Source of the DNA: Centropus unirufus
Taxonomy: Eukaryota > Chordata > Aves > Cuculiformes > Centropidae
NCBI GenBank assembly: GCA_013397695.1
Contig: VYZI01000185.1
Location: 947,307-1,011,306 of the forward strand
DNA length: 64,000 bases
Direction of reading: 5' to 3'
Made by a program: the position numbers and the translations under genes. This document shows positions 24,501-38,266 of the stretch, in pieces. Below the pieces are notes generated by a model. The model searched no databases and had not been told where the DNA came from. It saw nothing but the letters and a program-made list of their open reading frames with translations. Numbering within the stretch: position 1 is the first letter of the stretch; each line of letters begins with the position of its first letter.

Positions 24501-27313
24501 CGTAATGGTTCAGTGCTCAGGAAGATTGAGGCTTTAAATACAGCCGCTACCTGCCCTTCCAAACAGGGGGATGAATGGGGCAAGGGGAGACAGACAGGCA
24601 GGGGGAGCAAGGCTCAGGGAAGTGAGAATGCCCAAGACATCCCTTCTTGGGACCAGGTTAAAACAGGAGCAATATCAGAGCTGTAAAAAGACACCTTTGC
24701 ATGGAGTTGTAACTTCTTATAGGCGGAGATCAGCAAAGTAGCCAGCATCTGGGCTTTGTAAGTGACAGTGCCAGGGGCAGGGACAAACAACTCTGCTGCA
24801 GAGGCAATTTTGAGATAGACATGCATTTATTGTGGAGGCCTCTGGGTGATGCTCTTGCACAGGGCCCTGTCATTGATTACTCCCACTGTAGGCAGTTCTA
24901 GAACTCCTCTCCCCACATCAGGCTTGCAACAGCCCCCTGCCCTGAACGAGTTAAATTTAGAGCAGGTTCAACATCCTGCCACGAGAATATGGTCTGTAGG
25001 ACCTTGAATCTGTACTGCTCAGCACAATGCTGCAGCTGGGGGAGAGAAACAGAGAAAGGAGGCTGGGAAGCGTGAAGAGGGGAAGCGACTCACCCAGAGA
25101 GCGGGAGAAAGAAGAAAACTGAGTGCCACAGCTGGAAAGGAGGGCTAAAAAAGCATCCTGCTGGTCTGAGCAGCAGTTTGCCCGAGTCGAGGAGAGGGTT
25201 GAGCTGTACCGAAGGGGTTGACTACCTAGCCCATGGCAAGGAGGCAGACTTTAATCTGTCCTGCTTCTTCCTGACACTTGCTTGGGCACTGAGAATTGTG
25301 AGCTTTTCACTGAGTAGTAGGAAACCTGGGGACCAGCTCACTACCACACTGCACAGATATTTTTTGTCCTCTCGTATTTGTAAGAGTTGAGGGATTCATA
25401 CAAGCTTTTGCCTGTCTTCTTTAAGTACTCCGCGCTTGAGTCACATTATTGTATAACTCATAACTTCCATTTAAAAAAATATGAAGAGGCTGTCTTTAAG
25501 GATTGCAAACAAAAGCCAGAAAATACGAGTCTTTAAATTTCAAAACCCAGAAGGCAAATAAAAAGCATTGCAGGTATTCTTGTTTTGTTCAATAGATAAA
25601 TATATACATATGCACGTGCTTCAGAATTTTGGGGTCCAGTTCAGTATTTCTGAGCAGAGGGTCAGATGTGCAATAGCACACAATCCTTTATTCAGCTTTA
25701 TGTATGGGTTTAGCAAGTGGTGGAGCTGGTGCTTTTACTTTGCCCAGTCTTCACGCCCTGAAATAGCCATGAGGGGAATTCTTAATAGCTTTTCTGCTGC
25801 ATCTGATACTCCCAGACTAAGTTTCCTCAGGGAGATCCTAACTTTACCTTAGCACAAACAAAAAAGTCGAACCTGAAAGAAAATGGTGCAGGCAAAAGGG
25901 GAACAACCAGTCCCACAGAAGCTCCCATTCAGACTCAGCAAAGGATTCCCAAGCCATGATAAAAACACAACTCAAATACCTGCTACACCAAAATGAAAAT
26001 GAGATCTGAGCAGCTTTACTGAAGAGCAACTCCTTTCACCCTGTATTTCAAACCCTACTAAACTTTAAAATAAAAACAACCAGAGAAAGAGAGAAACCAG
26101 ACCTCAAGACAAACCCAATCAGCCCCACACAGCTGGCCTCTCTTTTCCCCTAAAGAGACCTTGAATGGTGAGTCTATAAATCTTTGCAGCTGGGCTATCT
26201 TACCCTGCAGGAGTGTGCCCTGTATTCAGAAAAGGAGAGTGTGCTCTTAGTTTAGCAGCAGGGCTCAGCTCCAGCCCTCTGTCCCAAACCCTAAATTGTG
26301 ATGTTTGCAGCCCAGAAGCACGCTGAGCTTTTAGACGCCCCTTGAACATGAGGTGGGGTGTTGTGTGCACTGAAATTAAGGAGAATTTTCTCCTAATATC
26401 TTCAGGACCTGAATTTCCCCTCTGGACTTTAGTATGTGAGTGGGTTTTGCTTTGTAGCTGAATCAAATGGTTCATGTGAACAGGTGCTCATGTGGCTCTG
26501 TGTGCATTGCAGGGTAGGGAGCAGTTTGCCTGTACTGCCCTTTCACTGAACTCTTTCTCCCTAGCATGCTGCAGATTTTATGCCCACAGCATGGGTGTAA
26601 CAACTCCTTGCAGCTATTTTAGGTGTGCTGGAAGCTCTGCTGGTCTTTTTTACACTCAAATTGTCTCCTGTATCATTAAGCTATGGTGTTGTCATAAGAT
26701 TGCAGGAATTCAGATAGGCACAACCTGAGGCAGTACAGTACCTCCATTACTTGAGGCTTTAGAGGACTTCAGCCTCCTCCCCTAAATCATCTGGCATGTG
26801 CTTCTCTGCTGAACTGAACATTAACAGAGTCGGCAATCAACATAACCTTCCAGAAGGAAGTGGTTTGCGTTTCATTAGATTGATTTCGTAGCCTTTGGGG
26901 TCCTATTACTTTGTAGAAGATAAATGCCCTGGGTGTGTATTTGTTCCTTGTCACTCTTGCTATAGAATAGGTCCAACACCCTCCTCGTGGTATGACTCCA
27001 GCTCACTTCATGTATTGAAGCGTATGGCCCTTGTTTCTTACTCGAAGGGCTGGGGTTTGGGACTTTATGTGCAGTGGTGATTTTAAGACATGTACTTCTG
27101 CCCCCGTTTCTCCTCCTTGTGGCCAATGGGGGGTTGTGTTTGCATGTTCCCCTGCTGCCCTCGGCATTACTGAATCAAAAGTGGGAAGTGGCGCGCCCTG
27201 CTTAGATAAACCCTGAGCAGGCAGTAAAGACGTGGGGCAGGAGTGTTTATTGACACAGGCAAAATGGGCAGTAAGTTTGGCCATGACCTTGCCTCCCCAA
27301 TAGTGTTATGTTA

Positions 27314-27370
27314 ACAGTTGGGATTGATGATCTTGAGGGTCTTTTCAAACCTAAGTGATTCTATGTTTCT
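27314..27370 (+). mobile_element. CR1 LINE terminal fragment
   Basis: CAGTTGGGATTGATGATCTT followed by TTTCAAACCTAAGTGATTCT and ATG matches the last ~55 bases of CR1, including the start of its terminal ATTCTATG repeat. Confidence 0.75.
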
Positions 27371-27507
27371 ACTTTAGTCCTTGCTGGTGGAATGCTTTGT
27401 CCAGATCTAGGTTAATTCCGTACATGGCTGTGCTGTATGTTATATCTCTTCCTTGGAAAAGCTGTTGATCTCTTGCTGCATGAGCTTCTCTGTCTACAGC
27501 AACACAT

Positions 27508-27556
27508 TTGTTTAAAAGTGCTTTGAGATCCATGTATCAAAGTCGCAAATAACAGC
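27508..27556 (+). repeat. MIR-type SINE 3' fragment
   Basis: TTTAAAAGTGCTTTGAGATC followed by CATGTATCAAAG matches the conserved MIR 3' end. It is short, and the family name is tentative. Confidence 0.5.
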
Positions 27557-30500
27557 TAAAGGAAACATGACTCATGATTGGGAAATTGCTAAGCATGTTC
27601 CTGAATAACCAAGTGCCTCACAAACATCCCAGCAAACAAAAGCATTTGCATCCACTAGTCTCTGTTCCCTGGATAGGACAGGACAAAAATAAAGCTTTTC
27701 CTTTATGAAACGCGTTGCATGAAAAGCATGGTTGTCTTTTTATTTCAGGCCACTTTGCAGCATGCAAAAAGATTGCCTTTCTTCAAGACTTTGTGAATTT
27801 TTATTTTATTGTAGTCTTTTTATTTCCTCCATCAAAACATGCCTGAGTTTGAAATGGCATGACTAGGAATGAAAATTAAATACATCAAAACTGATTTTTC
27901 TTGAAATGAGATTTTGGAGCAACCAGGGAATGTTCAAGGCTTTCTCACTGCTTCTGTTCAGTTTTTTTTTTGCTAAAGAGGGATGTAGTCTGAGGAAATG
28001 GGTCACCTTTTTCCTAAAGAAAATTTCTTCAATTTTACTGTAATTCTGAAATGTCACAGGCTTTTGGGAACATTTTTTTTTTTTAAATCTTGAACAAAGC
28101 ACAAACGTCTCTGATTATGGATGGCTTGAATTTTGTTGCGGCTATAGTCTGCAGCCTAATTTTTTTAGCCCTTCACCTCTTGCCTTATGCCTTTTGCTAG
28201 TAACTTCATGCCCCGATAAAATCTGAATCCTATGCTGAGGGGAAAGTCTCTGCATGTAGCCACCTTGTATATCCCAGCTTGCTGGATATTGCCATTAAAA
28301 TAGCAGTCCTGGGCAAGTGGCCTGAATGCAGCAGCACCGCCTGAAAACCAAAGGGATGTTGAGCCATAGCTCCTACTGGGAAGGCACAGAAATGGGCGTC
28401 CTAAGGAACTGTGTGAAGGAGCCACTGTTTTCTCTTAGACCAGCTTTGGAGGAAATAATGTCATGACACTATAGGAATAAAGTAGCAAGGATCATTGTGG
28501 GAGGGAAGGGTGTCTTTATTTTATGATGACAAAACAGTTTTTGTTCATTTGCACTCTGATACCTCATCCCTGGACTCGTGAATGCTTTCTGTAAGATCCC
28601 TTGCAACAGCATGGGTAATGAAGGATGCCAGCCCTCATCACATCTCCTGGGTTATTCTGAGGCTGATGACAATGTGTTGGATCTGGGTACACCTTTAGGA
28701 GCAGACAGCGATTGGTCTCTCTGCCCTGTTGGATCTCTGTAAGTCCTGACTTCCCGACATATTCTCTAAATGCAGCCTGGAGCACGCCCTTCCATCTGAA
28801 GGATATTCTCTGGCAGGGAAAGGTATGGACTCCCTTCACTTAACCTGAAGAAAAATAATCTCAACTGGCCTGCAGCAAGAGATTCCTGATGTAAACTGGT
28901 AGCTTTGCCAACTGACCATCTTTAGGCATATAAGCTGCCCACCATCACCCACCTTAGGTGATAGTGTCTCCATCAGCTGAGAATGACTCAGGGGCGAGGG
29001 GGTGGGCGAGAGGGGACAACATTCCCATCCATGCTTGCTTTGCTAAGCCCACAAGCCAAGCGTGGTAGCTGTGCCCAGGTTGCTCTGCCAGGACTGCCTT
29101 GAGAGCACAGTTGGGTGTAGGAGGCAGAAGGGGCTTTGTATTTAAATAGTACTGGTTTGTTTTTTTTATTTTACCTCCTGACACAGTGAATTGGAGTATT
29201 TGCCAAGTGAGTGGAATAACTGACTAGAGGGTAGGTGATGGCCTCATCTTCTAAGAACAGTTCAAGTTTTGAAACATGGTTGCATGCTGTGTTGTAAAAA
29301 AAAAAATTAAAACCCAGTGGCTTTTTTGAAGAAATGGACATCAAGGCTAAGTTTCTGATACTTACTTTTCCAGTATTGACAAATGCAGTGCTTAAGTTAA
29401 GTTAAGGTACCTTAGCCTGTAGAGTGAGGAATTAAGGTTCATGTCCACATTTCTCAGAGTTTTTTCGTCAGAGTTAACTATGAATCATGATAAGAAAAAA
29501 GCAAAGCTTGAGGTTGTGGTGTCACAGGCTAAGGTTATCAACTTGCTACAGCTAAAATTAGGAAAAAAAAAGCTGTAGTCCACAGACCTGTATCTCCAGG
29601 AAATGAAGCAGGTGCAATTTAATGAAATTACTTGATCCAAACTATGTTCCTGTTACAGCTTTTGATTCATGCTGTTGTGCTCATATGAACACTGGTTGGC
29701 AATCTTGATTCAGTCTAGTCGGTGAATTTTGAGGCAGGGCAACCCTAGTGTGCTGAGGGGCTCGATAGGGTAAGGACAGCTCACCATGACTTACTGTGGG
29801 TCAGTCTTCCCCTGCGTAATTTCTTATCTGCTCTATAAATTAAAATGTCTGCCGGCCTTCCATTTCAGTCTTGCTCTCAAAAGCCACAAGTTTAAATACT
29901 TTTATGTACTGTTAAGCCATATGAAGAGAGGCTTCATCAAGAATTTAATCCTCTAAGCTACTAGAGCAAAAAAAATAACTTCAATGTGAAAATGTCTTTA
30001 TTTTTTTCTGTTTGTTTTCTTTTTTCAGCAGCTAAAGCACAAGACTGAACAGTCTGGGGCTTTTTCCTGTCTCTATCCCTTGCTTCTATATAGCCTCAGT
30101 TAATTGTCTTGTCTTTCTGTGTCTTAGATTCCCTTCCAACCCATTGTTAGCTAAGTCTAATCGGTTGATGTGTGCCATCAGCAGTCGGGACAAGGATCAT
30201 ATGTTGTGCAAAGGAACAAGCAAGAAGGGAATTGGAAGAAGGGTGAAGAAGAGAACCTAAAATTGTACTGTTTGTCCCAGGTTTCCTCAAGATTATCTAA
30301 AATTCCGTCAATGACTCAGTGTTTCCATTTGTTCTTTCAAAAGTGCTGTTCTTTGAAAGCATCTTCTTGACAGCTCCTTGACTTCCTCAGATCTCCTTGA
30401 TCCCGAATTCTAGGTCAAACTGAGAGAAACATAAATCCAGGAGATGTTGCTATGAAAAAACTATCAGTGTTGTAGTCATAACTGTAGCACTGAAATGCCT

Positions 30501-32039
30501 GTTTTGTAGATGATTTTCTCTAGGCTACATCAGGTATTTTATTGGAGAATTGTTCTGGCTGCATCTCTTGTGGTTTTTATCATAATTCACAGTGAAGGAA
30601 TAGGTGTCTCGATTGTCCATCCCAGTGCTTGGGGCACAGGACCCTGCAGCCTACTAGAACAACTTCTTCAGTAGCTTAATAAACCATGTCTGGTTTAGGT
30701 AACCTTTTAAGAAGAAAACAGCAACAGAAAAGAACATTTCCTATTGTTGATAATGTTAAGCTGCAGTGGTGCTAACAACGCTGGGAGCACTTGTAGAGAT
30801 GTCACTCTGGTTTCTTGTGGCTGGCATCACCCACTATGTAAATTGTAGTGGCTTAGATGAAGCGCCATCAGCCCAATGCTGAAAACAGCTGAAATGGTGT
30901 TAACAGTAATGGGAACTACTTATGAACAAGTCTCCAGGGTGGACAAGGCTTAAGTAGGCTGGTGTTGGAAAGGGTATCTCTAGTGCCTGAAGTATGTGCT
31001 GTTTGCAATGAAATCTGCATAAAGAACTGTATGGCAAAGGTTGAACGGAACAAATGTCCCACAAGGACTTTGCAGTGTAACCTGATCGATGTGATGGAAG
31101 GGCATTGTAGCAACTGACTCAGATGAAATATAGGAACAGATAACAGATGGCAGGAGAAGGTAGCTGGTGAGTTTTGAAGAAGTTTAGAAATGACTATGTG
31201 TTATCTACATAAACGTGTTACTTGGAAATGACTCCATTCATCTGAAGGGATACCAACCTACTCTGTTTGCTTGGGATTGCTGATTGCAATAGTAGCTATG
31301 TTTTGATCTGAAGTCAGAGCTAGAAATCATAGTCATGTCCTGGCCACGATCAAATGCATTAATTAGTAAAGTTAGTAATGACCAGATTTAATGAAATCTC
31401 TTTTAACTTGTACCTCCCTATGCTGAATGACCCTGATTTGATTGACTAGTCAGAAATTTATTCCAGCTTCTTTTTAAACAAATTGACCTTTTTAGCACCC
31501 AACAATTACATCTTTCCTACTAAAATAACGGAGTTTAGTCCCATCCTAAGAAAGAACACAAGAGTCAGTCATGTCTGTCTGATTGGTTTTTGATTGAGTG
31601 CTAGAACAATCTGTTTACTAAAGCACTTTCAAGGTCACAGGAAAGCCACCTAACTTCGAAGCAATTTTCCTTCCTTTTACTTCTTGCTAATTTCATGTTG
31701 TTCTGGAACTATTATTTACCTCCCTCTCATACAAATAATCCTCTACATTTTCAACCCTGGAACAATTTAATATTTTTAAGAAAACATCAGAGAGATGAAA
31801 ACAAAACTGTTTGTAACAGGAAAATCTAACAGGCTGAAATGACAGCTCGGAAAAGGGGATGTAGTTGAGGTTTCTGGCACCTCAGCAACACCAAGCACGT
31901 GGCCAAAGCAGAGACCAAGGAAAGAACAAGAGATTCTTCCATCCTCCTGTGGAGACAGGTGAAAGAGTGAGTAGTCCACCAGTGTTATGTTATTTCTTGC
32001 ATATGGTTCTGTTGAATGATCTAAACACGGATGGTCTTC

Positions 32040-32068
32040 TCTTTGGGTTCAGCTCCATCCAGGTAAAT
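32040..32068 (+). promoter_or_regulatory. Candidate recursive splice site in intron 2
   Basis: A fairly pyrimidine-rich stretch ending CTCCATCCAG is joined directly to GTAAAT (AG at 32061-32062). It lies 6.2 kb before exon 3. Function is inferred from the motif only. Confidence 0.25.
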
Positions 32069-33207
32069 GCCCCTTTAGGAATAAAACTGCTGCAGGCAGC
32101 ACAGCATTTATCAATAGATCAATAGTCAATTTATTTATCTTAGACACCTGCCAGCTGTCATATGCCAGCCTGTCTGCTTGCCTGGTTGTTATGCAAAATG
32201 CTGTCAGACTTTCAGCTTAAGTGAGTTCTTTTTCATACTGCTCTGGAATTAGATTATTTTTTTTTAATTTTTCTTTTATGGCAGAGTTTCATCCTCTGTC
32301 TAATTTAGAACTAGTTTGAATCTATGGGCTGAGTTTTCTTAAATAGATTAGGGGGGATGAGTGCCAACCCTCACAGGAAACTAATTCTTCTAGGCCCTTT
32401 GAAAAGCTGAGCTTTGAAGACTGACTTCTTCATGCTGGCCTAGATAGAGGCCAAGCTGCAGAGGGAACTGCTAAAGGAATATTGCATTGTTCACCCTGGG
32501 GCTGTCTGGCATTTTGAGGGCACAGTCTAGAAATAAAACATCACTGACCCCACCACAATCACAGATAGCCTGTGCAGACGCACATTAAGCCAGATCTGGT
32601 AGTAAAAGATAAGCATTATAGTGCTGTTGTCATGCTCGTATCCTGCCCCCATGGCATTGTTTGTGGAGTCAAGGGCTCACAGTAACGTGGAAGAGCTATC
32701 ACCCTGAGGAATGGAAGATAACTATTACTTTATGCAGCCTGTGCCTGGGACAATTAGGCTGAGAAAAAGAAAGACAAAACAAATCCCCCAAACTAACAGC
32801 TTTATTGTAGCAGCATTTAGGAGGAAGATGCTGCGCTAAGTTCTTGATGCTAGCACACAACACGTACTTTGCCTGGGGAAGGTCTAAAAACTGTCTGCTT
32901 TGTTTTAGGCTCATTCTAAGAGCTAATAACACTTGTCTGCAATGTACATAAGGGTGTCCAAAATACTCTCTTAAAGACTATGAAGCGTTTGGATGAAAAA
33001 AAGGTAGATGCCCCTGTATATACACCCCAATCTGAGAGAGTGAGACAGCTCTTTAAGTTCTCTATCTTTGACTGAGGATCCTAGTGGTATCAGAGAGTCA
33101 ATGTATGCAACATGCCAGGTGGAGGATGTAAAGAAATGTTTGTGTCTTGCCATTACTGAAGAGGGTGTTGCCTTTGGAAGGCCCCTCTGTGCTCCTCACC
33201 TGATGAG

Positions 33208-33258
33208 GATCAATCATCAATCAACTGATCATAACTGATCAATCATCAATCAGTTGAT
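33208..33258. repeat. Nested direct and inverted repeat
   Basis: GATCAATCATCAATCA occurs at 33208-33223 and again at 33237-33252. ATCAACTGAT (33220-33229) pairs perfectly with ATCAGTTGAT (33249-33258) across a 19-base loop. Confidence 0.9.
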
Positions 33259-36200
33259 GCATTTTGTGCTATGATCTCTAAGAAAGATAAAGAACTGCCA
33301 AACAAAGGAGTTGGTGCCTTCTCCCTGCTCAGCTTCCAGGGAATGGTGGGATTGGCCCTGTTTGCTGAATGTGCACAGTGAGTGGGATGCATGAACTAGC
33401 CTGCAGGCCCTGAAGACAATATATCCAGCAGCAGGAGGTGTCGGGGTGCTCTATTTGGCATGACAGTTGTACGCTTTGTTCAGCATCTACATGCTCTGCT
33501 TTTTTGCCTTTCTCTTTTTACAAACATACTCTGTCTTGATCATTGTTTAATGCATTTAATTTCCTTGTGGTTTCAAGCTCCAGCCCCTAAGGTCTGTACT
33601 GAACTTGTTTCTCCACTTACATCCTTTGGTTGTCTTGGCCATTTGAAGATGGGGAATTTAATTTGCTCTGACGGTCTCTCTCTTTCAGACTTCTCTCCCT
33701 GGGTAGAGATGCTCATGCCCTTGGATTCTCTTAGCGTCTCTGCTGGCACAGTGGGGGATCTGGGTGATGTACCCATTTCAGGCTTTTGGTTTTTTTCCCT
33801 CCCTCTTCAGTTTTTTGCCCCCTTCTTTTTCTGATTCCCTGGAGAGGTCACAGTGCCAATGGTCACTGAGACATCCCTAGAGACTCCCTCTGTCTCTGAC
33901 ATGCATGGTCTTGATGGGGAGCTCATTAACACAAACTCTGAAGGGGCAAGTATTTTCTCAGATAGAGCTTTATACAAATAAAATGTATCCCCTCACTGTG
34001 ACAGGGAGGAAGGCCTGAAATATGTGTATCTGCTTTCCAGAAACAGTACTTCATCCCTCTCTGTATTCTCACCACCCTTCCCCCTTCAGGCATTAGCACT
34101 TCCTACCTCTTCCAGCCATCAGAAGAGCAGGCTCTTCAGTGCTTTCACCAGACATTAAAGAGCAGACTCCCCTCCACTGACCTGGCAGGCATTTTCCTGG
34201 GTACACTCCCCATTAGCATGGGCTGTCTCTGCTGGCGAGACATCAGGCTCAAACAACAGAGCATAAACAACAGCCTCTCACCCACTACTCAGACATTAGG
34301 TCATCGTTTCTCCTTATCCCATCTCTGCATCAGGGATACAGACTCTTCCTCCTCCTTTCTAAGAAGTGTATCTTTCTGAAACCCTTAAAAGCTTCCCTGC
34401 TGGCAGAAGTTCAGGTTCTTGCTAGGGATTTCCCCTGAGGGAAGAAGTTTCTGTACTAATCCTAACCATATCATGGGTGCCATCATAATTCTGATCAAGT
34501 CTTTGCAACTTCTTCACCTGCAAACTGAGCAAATAATAGTACGATATTTCTCTTTATAAAAAGAGACTTGAGACCTGCAGAGACCTCGCATGTGCTTTCT
34601 AGGTAGTGGCATTTAGACTGGTGTCACTAGTGATTCTGAGAAGTAGTGATCAGGAAAATGGCATCTGGAAATAATTTCTGGGAGGAAAGATGTCAGCATC
34701 CTTTTGCGCGCATGATCCGTGAATCCAAGGCCTTGGTAGATCCTCCAAAGATTCGTAGATTCAAGGATTCAGTGGTGACAAACAAGAGAACGCTTACCTA
34801 GCCCAGTGCCATAGATTCACGTTTGGCCAATAGCAGACCCTTCTGCAGAAAATACAATGAGGTCCAGCATTGAAAGCTAATAGAAAACCTATTCTTGAAG
34901 GTGTTTCTTCAGAGTTCAGGAATTGCAGGTTGAATGGTTCCCTAAGACTAGAGCTATGCTGTTCTCTGCAAATATCTTTTTTTTTTAATCACCTCAATAG
35001 TTCTAAGTGATTTCACTAGCCATATCCATTAATGTTAAGTCTATTTCTCAAAATTGTACCATAATCTTGGTGTTGGGTGCATTTTACAGCATGCAGTTCT
35101 ATAAGCCACATAGAAGATTTCTAGCATCTAGAATATATTCCATGTAAAATATTCTGGAACTCGGGAAGCCAACTTTAAAATGTATTTGTGGTCATTGATC
35201 AGGAAGCTTAACAATACCGTATCATTTACTTGACCAGTCCCAACCAATCAACAGCACATAAGAGAGAAAATGCGTTCAAACACTATGCAAAACTATATTA
35301 ACAAAAAGGCTTGAAAAATGTCACTGAGTAAATTCAAATAATGCATAAATTAGAGGGAATTGCAACTGGCTCATGGATATTCCATGAGCAGAAGATAAAC
35401 ATCTAAGTTAGTTGCATAAATTATTCATCATAACGTATTTGCTCAGCTTTTCTCATCAGTTATGAAAGCCACATATTGAGGCATTTGGAGAGTATAATAG
35501 AACTAGGCTTTCACCTCAGTGATACACCCTAGGAGTTGGAAGCTCTGGGGAGCCTTGGTGTGCATAAGAACTGAGTGGAAAAAAGTTTCCTTCACTATGG
35601 TGTTTTAGAAGTAGACTCTGCTAAGGGTTTGCCTGCTGCGTGCATGAATGGTGACTGGAATTGTCCCTTGACAGCAGGCAAGGTTGATGTAGCAAGGATT
35701 TTTTTTTTAAACTCTTCCTTTTGCCTCCAGCCAGTGGTGTTGGAGATGATGTCAGACCTGATGTAAAAACTGAACCCCCTTTCCATTTGAACCCAGTTTA
35801 CCAAATTTTAATTCTCTATTCCTACCATCTCCCGCCTTTATTACCTACTGCTTTCCAGTGTGTGGTCCTGATTTTACCTGTTTTCTCTCTCCATCTCCAC
35901 ACTCTGACTGGAGGCACTCCTGTGGTTTGGGTGCTGAGGCATTAGTTGGGCCCTACTTGAACAGTTGCACATTTCAACTTCATGTTCTTTGCTTTGGAAC
36001 AGATAACTTGACAGTAGCAAAAACAAACTCTCCGAACTTTGTCTGGGAACATGAAGCATTCCCCCAGCACTTTCTGAATATGTGCTGGCTCTGGGGGGCT
36101 CCAATTGCTCCTGGCTTTATTGATAATGCTTGCAGGAAGCAGTAATTTGAGAGCAAAACTGTGCTTGAGTTTTACAAGAAGCAATAATTGTCTCTTTGGA

Positions 36201-37179
36201 GAGGAAGCACAGATGGCAATTTTCCTATGCTTACTGGTTATAATCTTTATGACTGGAACATGGTAATCTCTATTTATTCTAAAACCTTGCTTGTCTTTTA
36301 GCACCCAGAGGCCCACCTTCCCATACAGTGGGAAGCGATCATTGCTTCTTCCAAAGGGGCTTTCCTTATACAGCCAAGTGTGGGATCACCACTCTAGTTA
36401 TGGATGGTCAGAGCAAACTCTTTGTCTCAGAGAAGCTACTTGTCTTTAGGTTTAAGTTTCTACTGATCATCGAAAACAACTGTGGAGCCTTCCTCAGATG
36501 TATGTCACCCCCCTCAAATGTATGTCTTTCAAAGATATTGAGTATTGGACTTGTACACTATTTTTGGACAGCAGAGAAAAAAGTCTATATTCTGTTCTAT
36601 CCACAAAATACATGGACACTGTTAAAGCCCTTGCTATCTGCAGAAAGATTTAGAGGCAATGGTTTGTTTCCTCCACTTCTGGTATTAAGACTCCAGTCTA
36701 TGGGATTTGAGGGTTGGATTTGGGGTGGTTTTTTAGCCTTTTGACAAAGTTTTCATCTAGGGAAGACCAGTGGTTCTGTGGATTTCAAAGATAGAAACTA
36801 ATGACTCTTGGGATGTGGTAAGAGGGGTGTTTTGCTTTGGTATTTTTACTTGGCCTGTGAAAGCCTAGGAGCTACAGAGGGAGTGTTATCTCAGGTGTAA
36901 GGAGATAAAAAGCTGGCACTTTGCTATTTTAATCAATTCGACTGTTGTTAGGCACCCCGGGGTGTTGTGATGGGGTACAATCAAAATAAATACATGCATA
37001 ATTGCATTAAGTAAAATAACCTAACACAAAGTGGGCTGAGTGTTGAATCAACTTGGGATAAAAATGAATTGGTTTGTGATCCTGGTTTCACAATTGACTT
37101 AGAGCACCTCCTCAAGCTTCCTGCACGTCAAGTTCTCTACCAGCAAAGTGGGATTGCTAGTTGACACACATTGATAGAA

Positions 37180-37300
37180 AGTGCCTTGTCAGTGCCAGGT
37201 ATTGTCATTCCTATTATTGAAATGAAATTTTTGTCTTAAAACTGAGTTACAGAAATGAGTGAATGAAAAGTGACAGAGAAGCCTGTGACTTGATTATCTG
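37180..37300 (-). repeat. Possible MIR-type SINE relic
   Basis: GTGCCAGGTATTGTCATTCC followed by CTATTATTG and later AAACTGAGTTACAGAAATGA resembles a diverged MIR in reverse. The support is weak. Confidence 0.35.
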
Positions 37301-38266
37301 GGAGATGGCTTAGGGTAGTGCAGGTGTGTTGTAGGAGAGTGGTTATAAATACTACACTTTGCTTTTAAAAAAGCCTCGCTCAATATTTTTTTGAAGGACA
37401 TGGAAACATAGGTTTCTCATGTTTTAGGTGCTCAGCTGGTGATGAATTTCAGCGGCCTGGTTTTTAGATCACAGGTGTGCAAGGTTTTCTCTAGGCATTT
37501 CCCTCTGTATCGTTTCAAAATGGATACCTGCAATAAAGCACTGCTTCTGCAAACATTAGCTTTATTTTTTCTCAGTCACTATCAGTTTAAAGGAATGGAT
37601 CTGAAAATCAGTTTATAGGGTTGTTTTGTTTTTTTTTAAAAAAAAGGGAAACAAACAAAGCCTTTCTTTTCATCTTGGCCTCTGTTTATATCTGAATCGA
37701 TCCTTTTAGATGGTTTATTAAGCATATTGTTTTTCAAAGTGATCTTTTGCTGTGCTCCCTGGTGTTGAAAGATTAAGATGTTTGGAGACAGTGTGTTTGC
37801 TTCAGCCTTGCTTTACAAAAGGACTGTGGAGACAGGAATTTAGCCATGACCAGACTGATGTGGTTCTACAGTTTAACTGGCCTGCTCTTTTGGGGACAAC
37901 AACCAGAATTTGCTGGTTTATGGAGAGATGAAAGACCCCAAAGTGTGTGATGGTGGAAGGACCGTGCTGCTTTCTTTGTAGGGAAATGCAGCCCTTTGCC
38001 AAATGTCTCTGAAGACTCTGAGGCTTCCTCCTCATCAGTTCTGACCCTGACTATCAAAGTGTGCTGTTACTGTACAGTAATGTGTTGCTTTTCCTCTTCT
38101 CCTCCCACTCCCCTTCTGTCTAGCCTTGTGGCCTCACGTCTGTATCCGTGTGGGGGTGTCGAACAGAATTGTCACCTTCACCATCACCCTTCCCTGCCTT
38201 CGGTGGATCTTCTGCCCCCCTAGACTCAAAGCCTCACCTCTGTTGTGTTCCTGTGTTGTCGTCTAG

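Larger units (their letters stand above)
7231..38266 (+). other. BRINP1: BRINP1 intron 2 (31 kb)
   Basis: The intron runs from GTATGT to TCTAG, is phase 2 and is 31,036 bases long. It contains CR1 fragments at 8786-9105, 12357-12494, 13036-13215, 17930-18140 and 27314-27370. MIR-like relics lie at 11670-11800, 21129-21195, 21422-21552, 27508-27556 and perhaps 37180-37300. An old palindromic repeat lies at 12852-12932, and there are simple repeats. Between these I see no exon, RNA gene or other gene on either strand. The blocks 13300-17900, 18200-21100, 21600-27300 and 27600-37100 show only unique AT-rich DNA with the small motifs listed separately. Confidence 0.9.

Noticed and set aside
33460..33834. 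124-codon open frame on the + strand
   Set aside because: Considered as a small membrane protein because of its hydrophobic start, but it is rich in pyrimidine-derived Phe/Leu/Ser and has no support.
34490..34560. MIR-like block (TTCACCTGCAAACTGAGCAA)
   Set aside because: Too short and isolated to distinguish from chance.
36328..36744. 138-codon open frame on the + strand
   Set aside because: No family resemblance, irregular composition, and it sits in unique intronic DNA.
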